64,000 nucleotides of DNA. It comes from Allobosea sp. Lineage in GTDB: Bacteria > Pseudomonadota > Alphaproteobacteria > Rhizobiales > Beijerinckiaceae. This document shows, piece by piece, positions 25,914-35,784 of this stretch (the first letter of the stretch is position 1; each line of letters begins with the position of its first letter). The notes beneath the pieces are model-generated. The model did no database searches. It was not told the origin of the DNA and worked only from the letters and a program-made list of their open reading frames with translations. The stretch lies in contig NZ_JAUYTP010000068.1 of assembly GCF_030695125.1 (NCBI RefSeq), forward strand, positions 1 to 64,000. The letters are read 5' to 3'. The translations under genes and the position numbers were made by a program.

Positions 25914-28556
25914 ATGAGCGGCGTCAACGAAATCCGGTCCACCTTCCTCGACTATTTCAAGGGCCAGGGCCATGAGGTGGTGGCGTCGAGCCCGCTCGTG
26001 CCGCGCAACGACCCGACGCTGATGTTCGCCAATTCGGGCATGGTGCAGTTCAAGAACGTCTTCACCGGCCAGGAGAAGCGTCCTTACGTGCGTGCCACCA
26101 CCGCGCAGAAATGCGTCCGCGCCGGCGGCAAGCACAACGACCTCGACAATGTCGGCTACACCGCGCGCCACCACACCTTCTTCGAGATGCTGGGGAACTT
26201 CTCCTTCGGCGATTATTTCAAGGAACAGGCGATCGAGCACGCCTGGACCCTGGTCACCCGCGAATACGGCCTGCCCAAGGAGAAGCTGACCGTCACGGTC
26301 TATTCCGAGGACGACGAGGCCCATGGCCTCTGGAAGAAGATCGCCGGCCTCACCGACTCAAAGATCATCCGCATCCCGACCTCGGATAATTTCTGGCGCA
26401 TGGGCGATACCGGCCCCTGCGGCCCCTGCTCCGAGATCTTCTACGACCATGGCGACCACATCCCCGGCGGCCCCCCGGGCTCGCCCGACGAGGATGGCGA
26501 CCGCTTCATCGAGATCTGGAACCTCGTCTTCATGCAATACGAGGAAGCGGCGGGCGGCATTCGCACCAACCTGCCCCGCCCCTCGATCGACACCGGCATG
26601 GGCCTCGAGCGCATCGCCGCCGTGCTCCAGGGCACGCATGACAATTATGCGATCGACCTGTTCGCGGCCCTGATCTCCGCCATCGCCGACCTCACCAACG
26701 TGCCCTCGGACGGGCCGATGAAGGCGAGCCACCGCGTCATCGCCGACCATCTGCGCTGCGCGGCCTTCCTGATCGCCGACGGCGTGCTGCCCTCGAACGA
26801 GGGCCGCGGCTATGTGCTGCGCCGGATCATGCGCCGCGGCATGCGCCATGCGCAGCTGCTCGGCGCCCGGGACCCGCTGCTGCACAAGCTCGTGCCCGTG
26901 CTGACCCGCGAGATGGGCCGCGCCTATCCCGAGCTGCTGCGCGCCGAGGCCCTGATCTCCGAGACGCTGCAGCTCGAGGAAACCCGCTTCCGCACCACCC
27001 TCGCCCGCGGCCTGACCCTGCTCGACGACGCGGCGAAGGACCTGACCTCCGGCCAGAGCCTGAAGGGCGACGTCGCCTTCACCCTCTACGACACCTACGG
27101 CTTCCCGCTCGATCTGACGCAGGATGCGCTGCGCGCGCGCGGCGTCACCGTCGACACGGATGGCTTCGATGCCGCCATGCAGCAGCAGAAGGCCAAGGCA
27201 CGCGCCGCCTGGGCCGGCACCGGCGAGGCCGCGACCGAGAAGCTCTGGTTCCCCTTGCGCGACAAGCTCGGCGCCACCGAATTCCTCGGCTACGACACCG
27301 AGACCGCCGAGGGCGTCGTCACCGCGCTGATCCGGGACAATGCCGAGGTCGAGAGCCTCGCAGCCGGCGAAACCGGCCTGATGATCGTCAACCAGACCCC
27401 GTTCTACGGCGAGTCCGGCGGCCAGGTCGGCGATGCCGGCACGGTCCGCGGCGCCGGCCTCGTGGCAGCGGTCAGCGATGTCCAGAAGAAGCTCGGCGAT
27501 GTCTTCGCCCATGCCGTCACCGTCAAGGATGGGGTGCTCAAGCGCGGCGCCGCCGTCGAGCTCACCGTCGATCATGCCCGCCGCACCGCGATCCGCGCCA
27601 ACCACTCCGCCACCCATCTGCTGCACGAGGCGCTGCGTCTCGTCCTCGGCGACCATGTCGCGCAGAAGGGCTCGCTGGTCTCGCCCGATCGGCTGCGCTT
27701 CGATTTCTCGCATCCCAAGCCGATTTCGGATGAGGAACTGCGCGAGGTCGAGGAGATCGCCAACGCCATCGTGCTGAAGAACGAGCCGGTCTCGACCCGG
27801 CTGATGAGCGTCGACGAGGCGATCGCCTCGGGCGCCCGCGCGCTGTTCGGCGAGAAATATGGCGATGAGGTCCGCGTCGTCGCGATGGGCACGAACACCA
27901 CCGGCCGCGCCTATTCGGTCGAGCTCTGCGGCGGCACCCACGCCAGCCGCACCGGCGATATCGGCCTCGTCAGCGTCGTCGGCGAAAGCGCGGTCGCCGC
28001 CGGCGTGCGCCGCCTCGAGGCGATGACCGGTAACGGCGCCCGTCTGCGCCTCAACACCGAATCGCGCCTGCTCGACGGGCTCGCCAGCCTGCTCAAGGTC
28101 CCCGCCCATGAGGCCGGCAACCGGCTCACCGCCCTGATCGAGGAGCGCCGCAAGCTCGATCGCGAACTGTCGGATGCCCGCAAGAAGCTCGCCATGGGCG
28201 GCGGCGGCGAGGCTGAAGCCCCGGTCCAGGAGATCGCCGGCACGAAGCTCCTGGCGCGCGCCATCAGCGGCGTCGAGATGAAGGATCTGAAGAGCCTCGC
28301 CGACGAGGCCAAGACCCGCATCGGCTCGGGCGTCGTCGCCATTGTCGGCGTCGCCGAGGACGGCAAGGCCGGCGTCGTCGTCGGCGTGACGCCGGACCTG
28401 ACCGAGCGCTTCGACGCGGTCGCGCTGGTGCGCGCAGCGTCGGAGGCGCTCGGCGGCAAGGGTGGCGGCGGACGCCGCGACATGGCCCAGGCCGGCGGGC
28501 CCGACGGCGACAAGGCGCAAGCCGCGCTCGACGCCGTCGCCGCCGCGATGGGCTGA
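25914..28556 (+). CDS. alaS: Alanyl-tRNA synthetase
   Basis: Class II synthetase charging tRNA-Ala, 880 residues. The N-terminal catalytic core includes [19 protein letters not shown] and [15 protein letters not shown]; the editing domain has [12 protein letters not shown] and the zinc-type [13 protein letters not shown]; the C-terminal domain ends [15 protein letters not shown]. All expected parts are present. The recA-alaS order is conserved in many bacteria. A potassium channel gene begins 7 bases after the stop. Confidence 0.98.
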   Translation: MSGVNEIRSTFLDYFKGQGHEVVASSPLVPRNDPTLMFANSGMVQFKNVFTGQEKRPYVRATTAQKCVRAGGKHNDLDNVGYTARHHTFFEMLGNFSFGDYFKEQAIEHAWTLVTREYGLPKEKLTVTVYSEDDEAHGLWKKIAGLTDSKIIRIPTSDNFWRMGDTGPCGPCSEIFYDHGDHIPGGPPGSPDEDGDRFIEIWNLVFMQYEEAAGGIRTNLPRPSIDTGMGLERIAAVLQGTHDNYAIDLFAALISAIADLTNVPSDGPMKASHRVIADHLRCAAFLIADGVLPSNEGRGYVLRRIMRRGMRHAQLLGARDPLLHKLVPVLTREMGRAYPELLRAEALISETLQLEETRFRTTLARGLTLLDDAAKDLTSGQSLKGDVAFTLYDTYGFPLDLTQDALRARGVTVDTDGFDAAMQQQKAKARAAWAGTGEAATEKLWFPLRDKLGATEFLGYDTETAEGVVTALIRDNAEVESLAAGETGLMIVNQTPFYGESGGQVGDAGTVRGAGLVAAVSDVQKKLGDVFAHAVTVKDGVLKRGAAVELTVDHARRTAIRANHSATHLLHEALRLVLGDHVAQKGSLVSPDRLRFDFSHPKPISDEELREVEEIANAIVLKNEPVSTRLMSVDEAIASGARALFGEKYGDEVRVVAMGTNTTGRAYSVELCGGTHASRTGDIGLVSVVGESAVAAGVRRLEAMTGNGARLRLNTESRLLDGLASLLKVPAHEAGNRLTALIEERRKLDRELSDARKKLAMGGGGEAEAPVQEIAGTKLLARAISGVEMKDLKSLADEAKTRIGSGVVAIVGVAEDGKAGVVVGVTPDLTERFDAVALVRAASEALGGKGGGGRRDMAQAGGPDGDKAQAALDAVAAAMG

Positions 28557-28563
28557 AGACATC

Positions 28564-29730
28564 ATGGACGCCGCCGCCTCTGCGATGGGATGGCGGCGCC
28601 GGGTGCATCTCTGGTTCGACCATGGCGCGGGCGACGACCCGGTCGCCACCGCGATCCATCGCGGGCTCGTCCTACTGATCTGCGCCAACGTCGCGGCGAT
28701 CGTCCTGGAATCGGTTCCCGACCTGGCGCAGCGTTTCGGCCCGGCCTTCCACGCGCTCGAAAGCGTCTCGCTGGCGATCTTCGCGCTGGAATACGCCGCG
28801 CGCCTCTGGGTCGCTCCCGAGCATATGCGCTACCGGACCCTGCCCGCCGCGAAGGCCAGGCTGGCCTATGCCCTGTCGCCCCCCGCGATCATCGATCTGC
28901 TGGCGACCTTGCCCCTGCTGTTCTCGGTCTTCGGCTACAGCCATCTGCGGGTGCTGCTGCTGCTGCGGCTGCTGCGCTTCTTCAAGCTCGGGCGCTATTC
29001 GCCGGGCATGGCCTCGCTCGCCGCCGCACTCCACGCCGAGCGCAAGGCGCTCTTCGCCTGCTTCGTCGTGCTGATGGGCGTAATGTTGATGACGGCCAGC
29101 CTGATGCATCTCGTCGAGCACGAGGCCCAGCCCGACAAGCTCGGCACGATTCCCGACGCGATGTGGTGGGCGATCATCACACTGACCACGGTCGGCTATG
29201 GCGACGTCTCGCCGATCACCGCGGCGGGCAAGGCGGTGGCCGCCGTCACCGCCGTGCTCGGTCTGGTCATGCTGGCGCTGCCGGTCGGCATCGTCGCCAC
29301 CGCCTTCGCACAGGAAATCCACCGCCGCGAATTCGTCGTGACCTGGAGCATGATCGCGCGCGTGCCATTGTTTGGCCAACTCGATGCGGTGGAGATCGCG
29401 GAGGTGATGCAGTTCCTGCGCGCCCGCACGGTGCGCAACGGCGTTGTCGTCACGCATGAGGGCGAGCCACTGCAGGCGCTCTATTTCGTCGCCAGCGGCG
29501 AGGTCGAGCTCGCCTTGCCGGAGGGAAAGGCGACGTTGGACGAAGGCCATTTTTTCGGCGCACTGACGCTGGACGACGTCGCGATCACGAGCCACGCGTC
29601 AGGCGTCAACGCCGCGGTCGCGACCGCGCCGACCAAGCTGCTCGTGCTCGACCAGATCGACTTCCGCGCCCTGACCGCGCGCAGCCCGAAACTCGCCGCC
29701 CATATCCGCAAGCTGGCGCGCGACGCATGA
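28564..29730 (+). CDS. Potassium channel with cyclic-nucleotide-binding domain
   Basis: A 388-residue channel with six membrane segments. The S4 region is RVLLLLRLLRFFKLGRYSPG; the pore helix and selectivity filter read ITLTTVGYGDVSP (filter about 207-212). A cNMP-binding domain occupies about 295-385 (VVVTHEGEPLQALYFVASGEVELALPEG), although the phosphate-binding cassette looks weak: EGHFFGALTLDDV lacks an obvious Arg. The architecture is like MloK1 of Mesorhizobium. ATG 28564 lies 7 bases after alaS; the next gene overlaps its stop (ATGA). Confidence 0.88.
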   Translation: MDAAASAMGWRRRVHLWFDHGAGDDPVATAIHRGLVLLICANVAAIVLESVPDLAQRFGPAFHALESVSLAIFALEYAARLWVAPEHMRYRTLPAAKARLAYALSPPAIIDLLATLPLLFSVFGYSHLRVLLLLRLLRFFKLGRYSPGMASLAAALHAERKALFACFVVLMGVMLMTASLMHLVEHEAQPDKLGTIPDAMWWAIITLTTVGYGDVSPITAAGKAVAAVTAVLGLVMLALPVGIVATAFAQEIHRREFVVTWSMIARVPLFGQLDAVEIAEVMQFLRARTVRNGVVVTHEGEPLQALYFVASGEVELALPEGKATLDEGHFFGALTLDDVAITSHASGVNAAVATAPTKLLVLDQIDFRALTARSPKLAAHIRKLARDA

Positions 29731-30389
29731 GGCGTCGCCACCTCGTCCTGCTGGCGGCAGCCGCCCTGCCGCTGGCCGCGCTGTCGCTCGCCGGCGCCCC
29801 GTCGCAGACACAGGCCCAGCAGCAGGCCTCCCGCAAGCCGCCGCAGCCCGCAGGCCCGGCGCTCTCCGCCTCGCAGCGGGTGATGGCGGGCTCGCCCCTG
29901 AGTGTGCTTGCCAGCCGTGCGCCGGAGGGGGCGCGGCTCGCCATCGCCCGCCCGGCCGATCCGGCGGGAAGCGCCATCGTCGTGGTGCCGCTGCGTGCTC
30001 GCCCCTCGGCCAGCCTGCCCACGCCGGGCGAGGCCGGCGCCTATGAGTTGCGCCTGACGCGCGACCAGGACGGCGCCCCCGTCATCCTGCTGCGCCAGCC
30101 GCTCGTAACCACGCCGCCGCAGGCGACCCTGGCCGCGCCCGCCCGCATCGGCCGCGGCCAGGCCCTGCCGGTGCGCGGCATCGGCCCCAATGGCGAGCGC
30201 GACCGCGTCGTGCTGGTCCCCGCCGGCGCCGCCCCCAACACCGATGGCCCGTCCTTCTTCCCGCAGGAGAACGTCGAGGCGACGCTGGACGGCCCCGACC
30301 AGCCCGGCGTCTATGAGCTGCGCTATGTAATGGACGCCCCCGTCAGCGGGCTACGCGTGCTGGCGATGAGGGCGGTGAGCGTGGAGTGA
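29727..30389 (+). CDS. Secreted protein of unknown function
   Basis: A 220-residue protein with a clear signal peptide (basic start, LVLLAAAALPLAALSLAGA). The mature part has two similar blocks: GEAGAYELRLTRDQDG followed by LLRQPLVTT, and DQPGVYELRYVMDAPVSG followed by LAMRAVSVE. Such YELRY blocks occur in rhizobial von Willebrand-type secreted proteins, but no VWA domain is present. Function is unknown. It starts in an ATGA overlap with the potassium channel, so the two are probably co-expressed. Confidence 0.65.
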   Translation: MRRRHLVLLAAAALPLAALSLAGAPSQTQAQQQASRKPPQPAGPALSASQRVMAGSPLSVLASRAPEGARLAIARPADPAGSAIVVVPLRARPSASLPTPGEAGAYELRLTRDQDGAPVILLRQPLVTTPPQATLAAPARIGRGQALPVRGIGPNGERDRVVLVPAGAAPNTDGPSFFPQENVEATLDGPDQPGVYELRYVMDAPVSGLRVLAMRAVSVE

Positions 30390-30434
30390 GGGCGAGCGCA
30401 AGCTCCCGTCCTGGTCACCACACGAACCACGGCT

Positions 30435-30580
30435 TGTCATTCCGGGGCTTCGCGCCAGCGAAGAGCCCGGAATCCATGACCACCGCAGACGACGATAGGC
30501 CGCGCGATGTCGGCGCCTGCCCCAGCAACAGTCGTGGTCATGGGTTCCGGACTCGGGCCTTCGGCCCGCCCCGGAATGGC
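30435..30580. repeat. Dispersed palindromic intergenic repeat
   Basis: It begins TTGTCATTCCGGGGCTTCGC and ends CGGCCCGCCCCGGAATGGC; outer arms pair as CCATTCCGGGG/CCCCGGAATGG-type sequence. The inner GGAATCCATGACC / GGTCATGGGTTCCGG arms also pair. It lies 41 bases before the HTH gene. Confidence 0.75.
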
Positions 30581-30621
30581 GCTATGATGCGGCGTCTCAT
30601 CTACTCCGGGGAGATCGAGCG

Positions 30622-30915
30622 ATGACCGGCGAGAGGTTCGACAACGCTTTTGCGGCGCTCTGCGACACACCGGCCGAGGTGCGCCATCTCGCCATGCGCT
30701 CCAACCTCATGGATGCGATCGAAGTTGTCGTCTCGTCATGGAACCTGTCCCAGGCGGAAGCCACACGCCGCCTCGGCCCGACCCAGCCGCGCCTCAACGA
30801 TCTCCTGCGCGGCAAGATCAGCATATTCAGCCTCGACGCCCTGACCGGCATCGCGACAGCGGCGGGCTTGAGCGTGTCGCTGGAGATCGCGGCGGCGGAG
30901 ACGGTGGCGGGGTGA
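30622..30915 (+). CDS. Orphan XRE/HigA-type antitoxin-like HTH protein
   Basis: A 97-residue DNA-binding protein. The helix-turn-helix spans about 45-80: WNLSQAEATRRLGPTQPRLNDLLRG. The layout (short N-terminal helix, then MDAIEVVV, then HTH) is that of antitoxins paired with HigB/RelE-type toxins. No toxin gene flanks it: upstream is a repeat and downstream an unrelated gene. It may be a solitary regulator or the remainder of a toxin-antitoxin pair. ATG 30622 has CGGGGAG upstream. Confidence 0.7.
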   Translation: MTGERFDNAFAALCDTPAEVRHLAMRSNLMDAIEVVVSSWNLSQAEATRRLGPTQPRLNDLLRGKISIFSLDALTGIATAAGLSVSLEIAAAETVAG

Positions 30916-31026
30916 TACTGTTGTGAGGCGGAGGGCGAAACGGCCTGATCCCGTGGTCCTTGAATGCGATGACGGAGTCAGCTTGCGACCATGTCAGGCA
31001 TCCCGAGTGAGGCGTAGGCTCTGGCT

Positions 31027-31845
31027 ATGAGCGTAACGGGGAAGCTGAACGAAGGCATGGTCGCTTTGGACGAGCAGCAGATCGTCTCCATCGAGCAGGG
31101 CGACCGCCTCGTCGTGCTGGCGCGAACATTGGACACGAGATCGACACAGGCCCGTGAGGCGCTTGAACAGGCGGCGAGTGAATGGGCTGGCTTTGGCAAA
31201 ACATACCTTGGTCGCGCCCTCTACCGCCATCACTCGGTTTTCAAGAGCCAATCTGATGCGCCCGTCTGGAGCCATGTCGAGTTCGTTTATTTTCGAGATA
31301 TTGTTCCGAGCGAGGCCGTGGATCAGCTCGTCCATGCCCCGCAGCCAACCGGCGTGGATTTGCTGAGAGCTGAAATTCTTCTGACGACACCCGCCTCTTT
31401 TGTCTTTCCACGAGATTGGTCCGGGTCCTCAGATCGCGCGGGTCGAAAACCATCGGTCGAGTATCTCGACGTCGATCCATCCTATCTCCGTGACTACCGA
31501 GAGATAATGCGACGTTACATCGGACCGGCCGCTTCAAAGCTTGTTGCTATGGGGAAACTCGGAACATTCAGAACGATGGAGACGGCCGCCATTCTATTCC
31601 AAGCTCCTTCTTTCGTCGCGAAGTGGAACCAGATTCACTTGAGCGAGGTCGATGCCGAAGGCTTCCAAGGGTTCGGACAGGAACTGGACGCGGCTCTCCG
31701 CGAGATTTCGCCGGATGGAGGCTTTACCCGCGTTTTCGCGGAACTGGACCGGATGCGGAGCATCCCACGCTGGACCCTGAACGAAGCTGTGTTGGAGGCC
31801 GACGCTACGGTCGGCGAATGGAGCACTGCCGGGGTGGCCAAGTAA
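31027..31845 (+). CDS. Hypothetical protein, 272 residues, AT-richer
   Basis: I do not recognise this protein. It is soluble with no signal peptide or membrane segment. Two long amphipathic helices are predicted (DTRSTQAREALEQAASEWAGF, and a YLRDYREIMRRYIGPAASKL region), with a strand such as VWSHVEFVYFRDI between them. The C-terminal third (TMETAAILFQAP, VAKWNQIHLSEV) has the look of an alpha-beta dimeric barrel, which is only a guess. Its base composition is AT-richer than its neighbours, suggesting transfer. It sits alone among repeats. Confidence 0.55.
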   Translation: MSVTGKLNEGMVALDEQQIVSIEQGDRLVVLARTLDTRSTQAREALEQAASEWAGFGKTYLGRALYRHHSVFKSQSDAPVWSHVEFVYFRDIVPSEAVDQLVHAPQPTGVDLLRAEILLTTPASFVFPRDWSGSSDRAGRKPSVEYLDVDPSYLRDYREIMRRYIGPAASKLVAMGKLGTFRTMETAAILFQAPSFVAKWNQIHLSEVDAEGFQGFGQELDAALREISPDGGFTRVFAELDRMRSIPRWTLNEAVLEADATVGEWSTAGVAK

Positions 31846-32301
31846 CCTCGGCGATGAGGCGCGAGACGTCAGTTTCCTGCCCACAGCCGACACGGGCATA
31901 ACCTCCACCCCTTATCCCCGCAGCCCCGCCCGCCCCTATCCTCCCCCCGCTGCACCCGACCAAGGGGGCTGTCGCGAGGCGTCGTGCGGCCGGGTGGAGT
32001 GGCGGGTTTCGGGAGGCGTCGCCGTCGCGGGCGGGGGCTCCCGGAGGCTGAATGGCCGTAAGTCCCCTCGTCAGGGACGACCAGCCGCGACGCCCAAAAT
32101 CCCCGCGCGCGGAGCCGGGCGGCGCGAGATCGGCGCTGCATCGACATCTCGACATCGACACTCGACATCGGCACTCGGCTCTGGTCCGCGCGCCACCCGG
32201 CTCCGCGCATCCCCTCGGGGGAATTGGTGCGAAACCCCGCGGCTCTCGGCCGGTCGGGGCTTTCGGTGTGCTGCCTTATGATTTTCCCCCCGAACCACCC
32301 C

Positions 32302-32410
32302 CGTCATCCTGGGCGGCCGCAGGCCGACCGGGATCCATCAGAGGGCGCTGTCCAGCCCTGGGATGGATCCCGGCCTGCGCCGCGTGCCGCGGCTTGTCCA
32401 GGATGACGCG
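32302..32410. repeat. Dispersed palindromic intergenic repeat
   Basis: CGTCATCCTGGGCGGCCGCA at the left and CCGCGGCTTGTCCAGGATGACGC at the right form the outer arms; GGGATCCATC and GGGATGGATCCCGG lie inside. It is the same family as 32446-32560 but diverged. Confidence 0.8.
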
Positions 32411-32445
32411 TAGAGGAAACCGATCCCATCTGCCCCAAGCGCGAC

Positions 32446-32560
32446 GTCGTCCCGGGCGCAGCGCAGCGGAGACCCGGGACCCATTCCGGAACCTCGATCG
32501 GAAAGGCTCCGGAATGGATCCCGGATCGGCGCGGCTATGCCGCTTGTCCGGGATGACCCG
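32446..32560. repeat. Dispersed palindromic intergenic repeat
   Basis: It runs from CGTCGTCCCGGGCGCAGCGC to GCTTGTCCGGGATGACCCG and contains GAACCTCGATCGGAAAGGCT then CCGGAATGGATCCCGG. It is very close to the copy at 25623-25730. Confidence 0.85.
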
Positions 32561-32587
32561 CGCGTTCCGAGACAAACACGCCTCAAC

Positions 32588-32617
32588 GAAAAAGCCCGGC
32601 CGTCGCCGGCCGGGCTC
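32588..32617 (-). terminator. Rho-independent terminator of icd
   Basis: On the minus strand AGCCCGGCC pairs with GGCCGGGCT across a six-base loop and is followed by TTTTTC. It lies about 30 bases after the icd stop. Confidence 0.85.
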
Positions 32618-32644
32618 GTGTCGTCACGAGAGGCTGAGGCCCGC

Positions 32645-33859
32645 TCAGGCGGCCATGGCCTTCTTCATGTTCTCGCTGACCTTCTCAAGGAAGCCGGTGG
32701 TCGAGAGCCACTTCTGCTCGGCGCCGACCAGCAGGGCCAGATCCTTGGTCATGTCGCCGGCCTCGACGGTGTCGACCGTGACCTTCTCGAGGAGGGTCGC
32801 GAACCTGGCGAGCTCGGCATTGCCGTCGAGCTTGGCGCGGTGGGCGAGACCACGGGTCCAGGCGAAGATCGAGGCGATCGAGTTCGTCGAGGTCTCCTTG
32901 CCCTTCTGGTGCTCGCGATAGTGGCGCGTCACCGTGCCATGCGCGGCTTCGGCCTCCACCGTCTTGCCGTCCGGCGTCATCAGCACCGAGGTCATCAGAC
33001 CCAGCGAGCCGAAGCCTTGAGCCACCGTGTCGGACTGCACGTCGCCGTCATAGTTCTTGCAGGCCCAGACATAGCCGCCCGACCACTTCATCGCCGAGGC
33101 CACCATGTCGTCGATCAGGCGGTGCTCATAGGTGATGCCGGCGGCGTCGAACTGCGCCTTGAACTCGGCCTGGTAGATCTCCTCGAAGATGTCCTTGAAG
33201 CGCCCGTCATAGGTCTTGAGGATGGTGTTCTTGGTCGAGAGATAGACCGGGTACTTGCGGATGAGGCCGTAGTTCAGCGACGCCCGTGCGAAATCGCGGA
33301 TCGACTCGTCGAGATTGTACATCGCCATGGCGACGCCGGCTTCGGGGGCCTTGAAGACCTCCTTCTCGATCACCGCACCGTCCTCACCGACGAACTTGAT
33401 CGACAGCGTGCCCTTGCCGGGGAATTTGAAATCAGTGGCGCGGTACTGGTCGCCATAGGCATGGCGGCCGATCACGATCGGCTGGGTCCAGCCCGGCACG
33501 AGGCGCGGCACGTTCTTGCAGATGATCGGCTCGCGGAAAATGACGCCGCCGAGGATGTTGCGGATCGTGCCGTTGGGGCTCTTCCACATCGACTTGAGGT
33601 TGAATTCCTTCACGCGGCCTTCATCGGGCGTGATCGTCGCGCATTTCACGGCGACGCCATGCTTCTTGGTCGCATTGGCGGCGTCGATCGTCACCTGGTC
33701 GTCGGTGGCGTCGCGGTTCTCGACCGAGAGGTCGTAATAGTCGAGTTCGAGGTCGAGATAGGGGAAGATCAGCGTGTCCTTGATCTTCTGCCAGATGATG
33801 CGGGTCATCTCGTCGCCGTCCATGTCGACGACCGGGTTGGCGACCTTGATCTTGCTCAT
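32645..33859 (-). CDS. icd: NADP-dependent isocitrate dehydrogenase
   Basis: Citric-acid-cycle enzyme of 404 residues, the homodimeric type shared by alphaproteobacteria and eukaryotes. The start [20 protein letters not shown], the substrate loop [41 protein letters not shown] (metal-binding Asp residues) and the NADP region [14 protein letters not shown] are all intact. It is transcribed alone, with a strong terminator behind and a perfect hairpin (33901-33924) in the leader region. Confidence 0.97.
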   Translation of the reverse strand: MSKIKVANPVVDMDGDEMTRIIWQKIKDTLIFPYLDLELDYYDLSVENRDATDDQVTIDAANATKKHGVAVKCATITPDEGRVKEFNLKSMWKSPNGTIRNILGGVIFREPIICKNVPRLVPGWTQPIVIGRHAYGDQYRATDFKFPGKGTLSIKFVGEDGAVIEKEVFKAPEAGVAMAMYNLDESIRDFARASLNYGLIRKYPVYLSTKNTILKTYDGRFKDIFEEIYQAEFKAQFDAAGITYEHRLIDDMVASAMKWSGGYVWACKNYDGDVQSDTVAQGFGSLGLMTSVLMTPDGKTVEAEAAHGTVTRHYREHQKGKETSTNSIASIFAWTRGLAHRAKLDGNAELARFATLLEKVTVDTVEAGDMTKDLALLVGAEQKWLSTTGFLEKVSENMKKAMAA

Positions 33860-33900
33860 GTGAAACGACCCCTGCTTCTGGCCAGATTGAAACGCGTCCA

Positions 33901-33924
33901 GCCTGCGGCAGAGACGCCGCAGGC
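33901..33924 (-). promoter_or_regulatory. Perfect hairpin upstream of icd
   Basis: GCCTGCGGC pairs perfectly with GCCGCAGGC across AGAGAC. It lies 42 bases before the icd start, where it could be a leader hairpin or an operator. No T-run follows. Confidence 0.4.
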
Positions 33925-33938
33925 GGTTGGGCGTGTCC

Positions 33939-33992
33939 TAAAGCATCGACCCGGAAAGGGAAATGCGGTTTTCGGCTAAGGCGCTGCGAAAG
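33939..33992. repeat. Dispersed ACCCGGAAAGGG...GGTTTTCGG element
   Basis: Contains TAAAGCATCGACCCGGAAAG then ATGCGGTTTTCGGC. It is related to the fragment at 20672-20706 and to short intergenic elements common in Hyphomicrobiales. Confidence 0.4.
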
Positions 33993-34143
33993 CGCGCCAC
34001 GCCACAGGCAAGCCCCGGCGACCGGGCGCGGCTTTCACGCAACGCCGAGGGGCGGACTGCGGACCGCCCCATACCCGCCGCAAAATCGTCGGCATCGCCC
34101 CCGAGTTTCGCCGGCTCGCCGCCCCCGGATCGGGAAGATCGCC

Positions 34144-34998
34144 TTGCCCATGCCTTCGTTGTCGCACCCGTCGTTGCCCCTATCGCTGCCCTGGCCTTCG
34201 CCCGCCCGGGCCCATCGCCCCCTCGCCCTCGCCGCGCTCCTGCTGCTGGCCGCCCTGCCCGCCGCCCGGGCGCAGGCGCCCGAGACCGCGCCGGCCCCGA
34301 TTCAGGATGCGGCCTTCGGCGAGGAGGCCGAAGCCATCCTGTTCGCGCCGATCCCGCGCTGGGAGGCGACCGCGACGGAGCCCGCGCCGGAGGTTCCGGG
34401 CTATCTGGCGCCGGGCTCGCCCCGCCGCGGCGCGGGCCGCAACCCGCTCGCGCGGCCGGAGATCGCCGCGACGCCGATCCGCCGCGGGCTGGCGCAGGGC
34501 GCAGGCCCGCTGCCGGCCGCGACCGAACGTGCCGTCGGCATGAGGCTCGGCGCCGACCAGCTTTCGCTGTCGACCGAACTCGTCACGGGCCAGGGCGGCT
34601 GGCAGCGCACCGACACCCGGCTCGGCTGGAGCCTGACGCGCGGCACCGATGCGGACGGCGAGGTCGTCTGGAGCGCGGCCGCGGGCGGCAATCTCCCCGC
34701 GGCCGGCGCCGCCGAGCAGAACGGCGAGGCCATCCTGGGCTACCGTTTGCGCCCGCACGACATCGTCACATTGACGACCGAGATCGCGCTCGCCGGCCGC
34801 TACACCTTCGCCACGCAGAACGGCCTCGTCGGCAGCCTGACGCCGCGGGTGAAGGTCGTCGCCGACCTGACGCAGCCGTTGGCGACGCCCTGGCGCACCA
34901 CGCTCGACCTCAGCCTCGGCCGGCAGGTGCCCATGGTCGGCCGCGACCTGCAGACCAACGGCACCGCCCTGCTCAGGCTGGAACTGCCGACGCCCTGA
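34144..34998 (+). CDS. Secreted, possibly outer-membrane protein of unknown function
   Basis: A 284-residue protein with a signal peptide (RPLALAALLLLAALPAARAQ). The mature part is Pro/Ala-rich to about 130. The C-terminal 150 residues consist of alternating strands (RLGWSLTRGTDADGEVVWSA, DIVTLTTEIALAGRYTFAT, TTLDLSLGRQVPMVGRDLQ), as in a small beta-barrel. I cannot name a family. TTG 34144 has GGGAAG at good distance; ATG 34150 is the alternative. Neighbours give no functional clue. Confidence 0.6.
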   Translation: MPMPSLSHPSLPLSLPWPSPARAHRPLALAALLLLAALPAARAQAPETAPAPIQDAAFGEEAEAILFAPIPRWEATATEPAPEVPGYLAPGSPRRGAGRNPLARPEIAATPIRRGLAQGAGPLPAATERAVGMRLGADQLSLSTELVTGQGGWQRTDTRLGWSLTRGTDADGEVVWSAAAGGNLPAAGAAEQNGEAILGYRLRPHDIVTLTTEIALAGRYTFATQNGLVGSLTPRVKVVADLTQPLATPWRTTLDLSLGRQVPMVGRDLQTNGTALLRLELPTP

Positions 34999-35052
34999 AA
35001 TGCAGGGCGGGCGCCCTTCCCGTCCAGCCGGCGCCCCGGTAGTCTCCTGCCC

Positions 35053-35784
35053 ATGACAACCGACGCGCCTTCTTCCACACCCCGCTTCGCCCTCGTCACC
35101 GGCGGCACCCGCGGCATCGGCCAGGGCGCCGCGCTGGCGCTGGCAGCAGCCGGCTACGAGGTGCTCGCCACCGGCCTGACCGAGGAGGAGGTGGCGGCCA
35201 CCCCGCCCCACCCCGCGATCCGCCATGCCCGGCTCGACGTCACCAGGGACGCCGAGGTCGCGGCAACCGTCGCCGCCTGCCCGCGGCTCGACGCGCTGGT
35301 CAACTGCGCCGGCATGATCCAGCGCGGCGGCAAGGAATTCGAGATCGACGCCTTCCGCCTGACCATCGAGGTCAATCTCAGCGGCACGATGCGGATGTGC
35401 CTGGCGGCGAAGGACAAGCTCGCCGCCGGCAAGGGCGCGATCGTCAACATCGCCTCGATGCTGACCTTCCACGGCTCGGCCTATGCGCCGGGCTATGCGG
35501 CCTCCAAGGGCGCGATCGGCCAGCTCACCAAGTCGCTGGCCGCCGCCTGGGCGAGCGACGGCATCCGCGTCAACGCCGTCGCCCCGGGCTGGATCGAGAC
35601 CGAGCTGACGCGGCCGCTGGTCGAGGATGCCGCCCGCTCGGCGCCGATCCTGGCGCGCACGCCGATGAACCGCTGGGGGCAGCCAGCCGATGTCGGCGGC
35701 GCCATCGCCTTCCTGCTCTCGGATGCGGCGGGCTTCATCACCGGCACCATCCTGCCGGTCGACGGCGGCTATCTGGCGGTTTGA
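35053..35784 (+). CDS. Short-chain dehydrogenase/reductase
   Basis: A classical SDR of 243 residues. The cofactor motif TGGTRGIG is at about 17-24, NCAG near 93, catalytic Ser in IASML, and YAASKG supplies Tyr and Lys. The end has GFITGTILPVDGGYLAV. Probable substrate is a small hydroxy or keto compound. It lies 97 bases upstream of a cupin dioxygenase-like gene in the same direction, which suggests a joint catabolic role, but the substrate cannot be read from sequence. Confidence 0.88.
   Translation: MTTDAPSSTPRFALVTGGTRGIGQGAALALAAAGYEVLATGLTEEEVAATPPHPAIRHARLDVTRDAEVAATVAACPRLDALVNCAGMIQRGGKEFEIDAFRLTIEVNLSGTMRMCLAAKDKLAAGKGAIVNIASMLTFHGSAYAPGYAASKGAIGQLTKSLAAAWASDGIRVNAVAPGWIETELTRPLVEDAARSAPILARTPMNRWGQPADVGGAIAFLLSDAAGFITGTILPVDGGYLAV

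Larger units (their letters stand above)
31846..32644. other. Repeat-rich intergenic region
   Basis: About 800 bases without a supportable gene. The left part (31890-32060) is GC-rich decayed palindromic DNA. At 32140-32180 CGACATC-type short direct repeats occur. Two full dispersed repeats follow (32302-32410 and 32446-32560), then the icd terminator. An open frame spans 32052-32921 but runs through repeats and antisense to icd, so I reject it. Confidence 0.65.

Noticed and set aside
26358-28688. Open frame of 776 codons antisense to alaS
   Set aside because: Shadow of alaS; low-complexity translation and no ribosome site.
32052-32921. Possible 289-codon gene
   Set aside because: It runs through two dispersed repeats, the icd terminator and antisense icd.
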